Positions 14,357-15,365 of a stretch of 15,365 bases of DNA are shown here, piece by piece (within the stretch, counting starts at the first letter, position 1; every line of letters starts with the position of its first letter). Below the pieces are notes generated by a model, which worked only from the letters and a program-made list of their open reading frames with translations, had not been told where the DNA came from and ran no database searches. The position numbers and the translations under genes were made by a program. The DNA lies in assembly GCA_947074135.1 (NCBI GenBank), contig CAMTOL010000028.1, positions 1-15,365 of the forward strand, in the 5' to 3' direction. This stretch comes from an uncultured Rikenellaceae bacterium. GTDB taxonomy: Bacteria; Bacteroidota; Bacteroidia; Bacteroidales; Rikenellaceae.

Positions 14357-14980
14357 ATGAAAGCTGTTTTACAAATTCTACTTGCCCTAGGTATTATTGC
14401 TCTTGGCTACTGGGTTTACAAAATGTTCGAAACCCCAATTGAGTTCGAAAGAAATCGTTCAGAACGCGAAACTGTGGTTATTGAACGTCTGAAAGACATT
14501 CGCACAATTCAACGCTCATACCGTACAAAATACGGTAAGTTTGCAGGTTCTTTCGAAGACCTTATCAACTACTACAAAAACGACTCAATCATCGTTGAGA
14601 TGGCTATCGGTAGTGAAGATGACTCAGCTGCAATGGGTAAACTAGTACGTATTAAAACGGCAATAGCACTAACCGACACTCTATTTAACCACAGAGGCGA
14701 GAAATTTGTAATTGAGAATATTCAGTTCATACCTTTCTCTGAAAAAGCAATTGGTTCAAAATTGAAATTCAAACTAGACACAGCAACTCTTATGACAGAG
14801 TCTAAAATGGCTGTTCCTGTGTTTGAAGCTTATGCTCCTTACAAATCGTTCCTTGGCGACCTTGACGAACAAGAACTTATCAACTATCGTGACGAAAAAG
14901 TTAACACACTAAAACGTGCAGACGGTTTGAAAGTTGGTTCGATTAACGAAGCTAACAACGAAGCTGGTAACTGGGAATAG
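14357..14980 (+). CDS. Conserved single-span membrane protein of unknown function
   Basis: Protein of 207 residues with an N-terminal membrane span at about 4-23 (VLQILLALGIIALGYWVYKMF) and a long, probably periplasmic, domain. It has a charged helix RSERETVVIERLKDIRTIQRSYRTKYGKF at about 34-62 that resembles the helix-plus-short-motif start of prepilin-like proteins, and then beta-rich sequence with IENIQFIPFSE and VPVFEAYAPYKSFLGDL. I recall similar proteins in Bacteroidales genomes but no assigned function. Base composition is like its neighbours. It is divergent from the helicase by 40 bp, and a DUF3822-like gene follows after 68 bp, so the two may form an operon. A real gene is likely from length and coding character. 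Confidence 0.75.
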   Translation: MKAVLQILLALGIIALGYWVYKMFETPIEFERNRSERETVVIERLKDIRTIQRSYRTKYGKFAGSFEDLINYYKNDSIIVEMAIGSEDDSAAMGKLVRIKTAIALTDTLFNHRGEKFVIENIQFIPFSEKAIGSKLKFKLDTATLMTESKMAVPVFEAYAPYKSFLGDLDEQELINYRDEKVNTLKRADGLKVGSINEANNEAGNWE

Positions 14981-15048
14981 TATTAAATTGAGGAATTTGA
15001 CAAATAGTCAATTCTCCATCGAAAACAACTATCTTGAAAAGTCAAACT

Positions 15049-15365
15049 ATGACAAATAATAGTAAAGAACTATCCATTCAGATTACTCTGGGTGGATTTT
15101 CTTTTAAAATAGAGTCTGCCACGGTGCAGAGCAGTGGTGAATTATCGAGCTACGATTTAGACCAAGTACTTTCGGGTTATTACGGACTAAATTCGGAGGT
15201 CGAATGGAGTGTACCTTCGGTTTTGATAATTCCTTTCGAGATTTTCGATCATCGTTACACCGAAAATTATTTAAACGATGCCGCATTGCTCCAGCCTGCA
15301 ACTCAGAGTGCTATTTTTGCGGTCAGAAGCGAATATGTAGCTCTATGGGCTGTCGACAAAGAGCT
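15049..15365 (+). CDS. DUF3822-like protein, 3' end cut by the window edge
   Basis: An open frame from ATG 15049 runs without a stop to the window edge, 105 complete codons. It begins MTNNSKELSIQITLGGFSFKI and continues with VEWSVPSVLIIPFEIFDHRYTENYL and SAIFAVRSEYVALWAVDK. The layout (ELSI.I.L.GFSF, then PS.L.IP..IF) fits the DUF3822 family of Bacteroidota, which adopts an actin-like fold according to family descriptions and has no known function. In Bacteroidales such genes are often found near rsmD and a RecD-like helicase, and the helicase is indeed present here; I therefore expect rsmD just downstream, but this is outside the window. Confidence 0.65.
   Translation, partial: MTNNSKELSIQITLGGFSFKIESATVQSSGELSSYDLDQVLSGYYGLNSEVEWSVPSVLIIPFEIFDHRYTENYLNDAALLQPATQSAIFAVRSEYVALWAVDKE

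Noticed and set aside
14991..15014. AT-rich imperfect hairpin between the membrane-protein gene and the DUF3822-like gene
   Set aside because: The stem is short and interrupted, with no T tract, in a sequence of low complexity.

Overview
The window comes from the chromosome of a member of the Bacteroidales (phylum Bacteroidota). The signs are TAnnTTTG-type promoter -7 boxes (for example 5057-5064 and 7477-7484), A-rich leaders mostly without Shine-Dalgarno sites, a DUF3575 barrel gene, a DUF3667 gene, a fimbrillin-like lipoprotein preceded by a small YEAP-type peptide, and a DUF3822-like gene. I cannot name the genus. No rRNA, tRNA, CRISPR array, transposase or phage gene is visible.

Layout. 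(1) 3-4849 is a four-gene export operon on the + strand: TolC-like outer-membrane channel (5' end outside the window), HlyD-type adaptor, and two ABC-2 type permeases. No ATPase gene is visible. The second permease appears frameshifted near its C-terminus. (2) 5020-6645 holds a terminator-like hairpin, a good promoter, and an apparent two-gene operon: a steroid 5-alpha-reductase homologue and a class III-type sirtuin. (3) 6646-7420 carries an inverted repeat and a secreted DUF3575 beta-barrel gene. (4) 7453-9711 has a near-consensus promoter, rlmN, a DUF3667 zinc-ribbon membrane protein and a strong terminator-like hairpin. (5) 9712-10021 is a non-coding stretch with several inverted repeats. 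(6) 10022-12713 encodes a 35-residue peptide and then a surface lipoprotein: fimbrillin-like N-terminus, beta-helix C-terminus, broken by a +1 frameshift. (7) 12763-15365 has a convergent terminator, a RecD/Pif1-like helicase on the - strand, a divergent single-span membrane protein, and the start of a DUF3822-like gene cut by the window edge.

Three observations stand out. The tolC-like and sirtuin genes both end in the same heptamer tandem repeat (CAATTGA units), which gives both proteins the same C-terminal QLTIDN and puts a stop in all three forward frames. Two genes are interrupted by what looks like one extra T in a short T run. The 5-alpha-reductase homologue keeps the active-site residues of the human enzyme and is almost the same length. 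No clearly new multi-gene system is visible; the nearest candidate is the small peptide with its surface lipoprotein and the structured DNA upstream.
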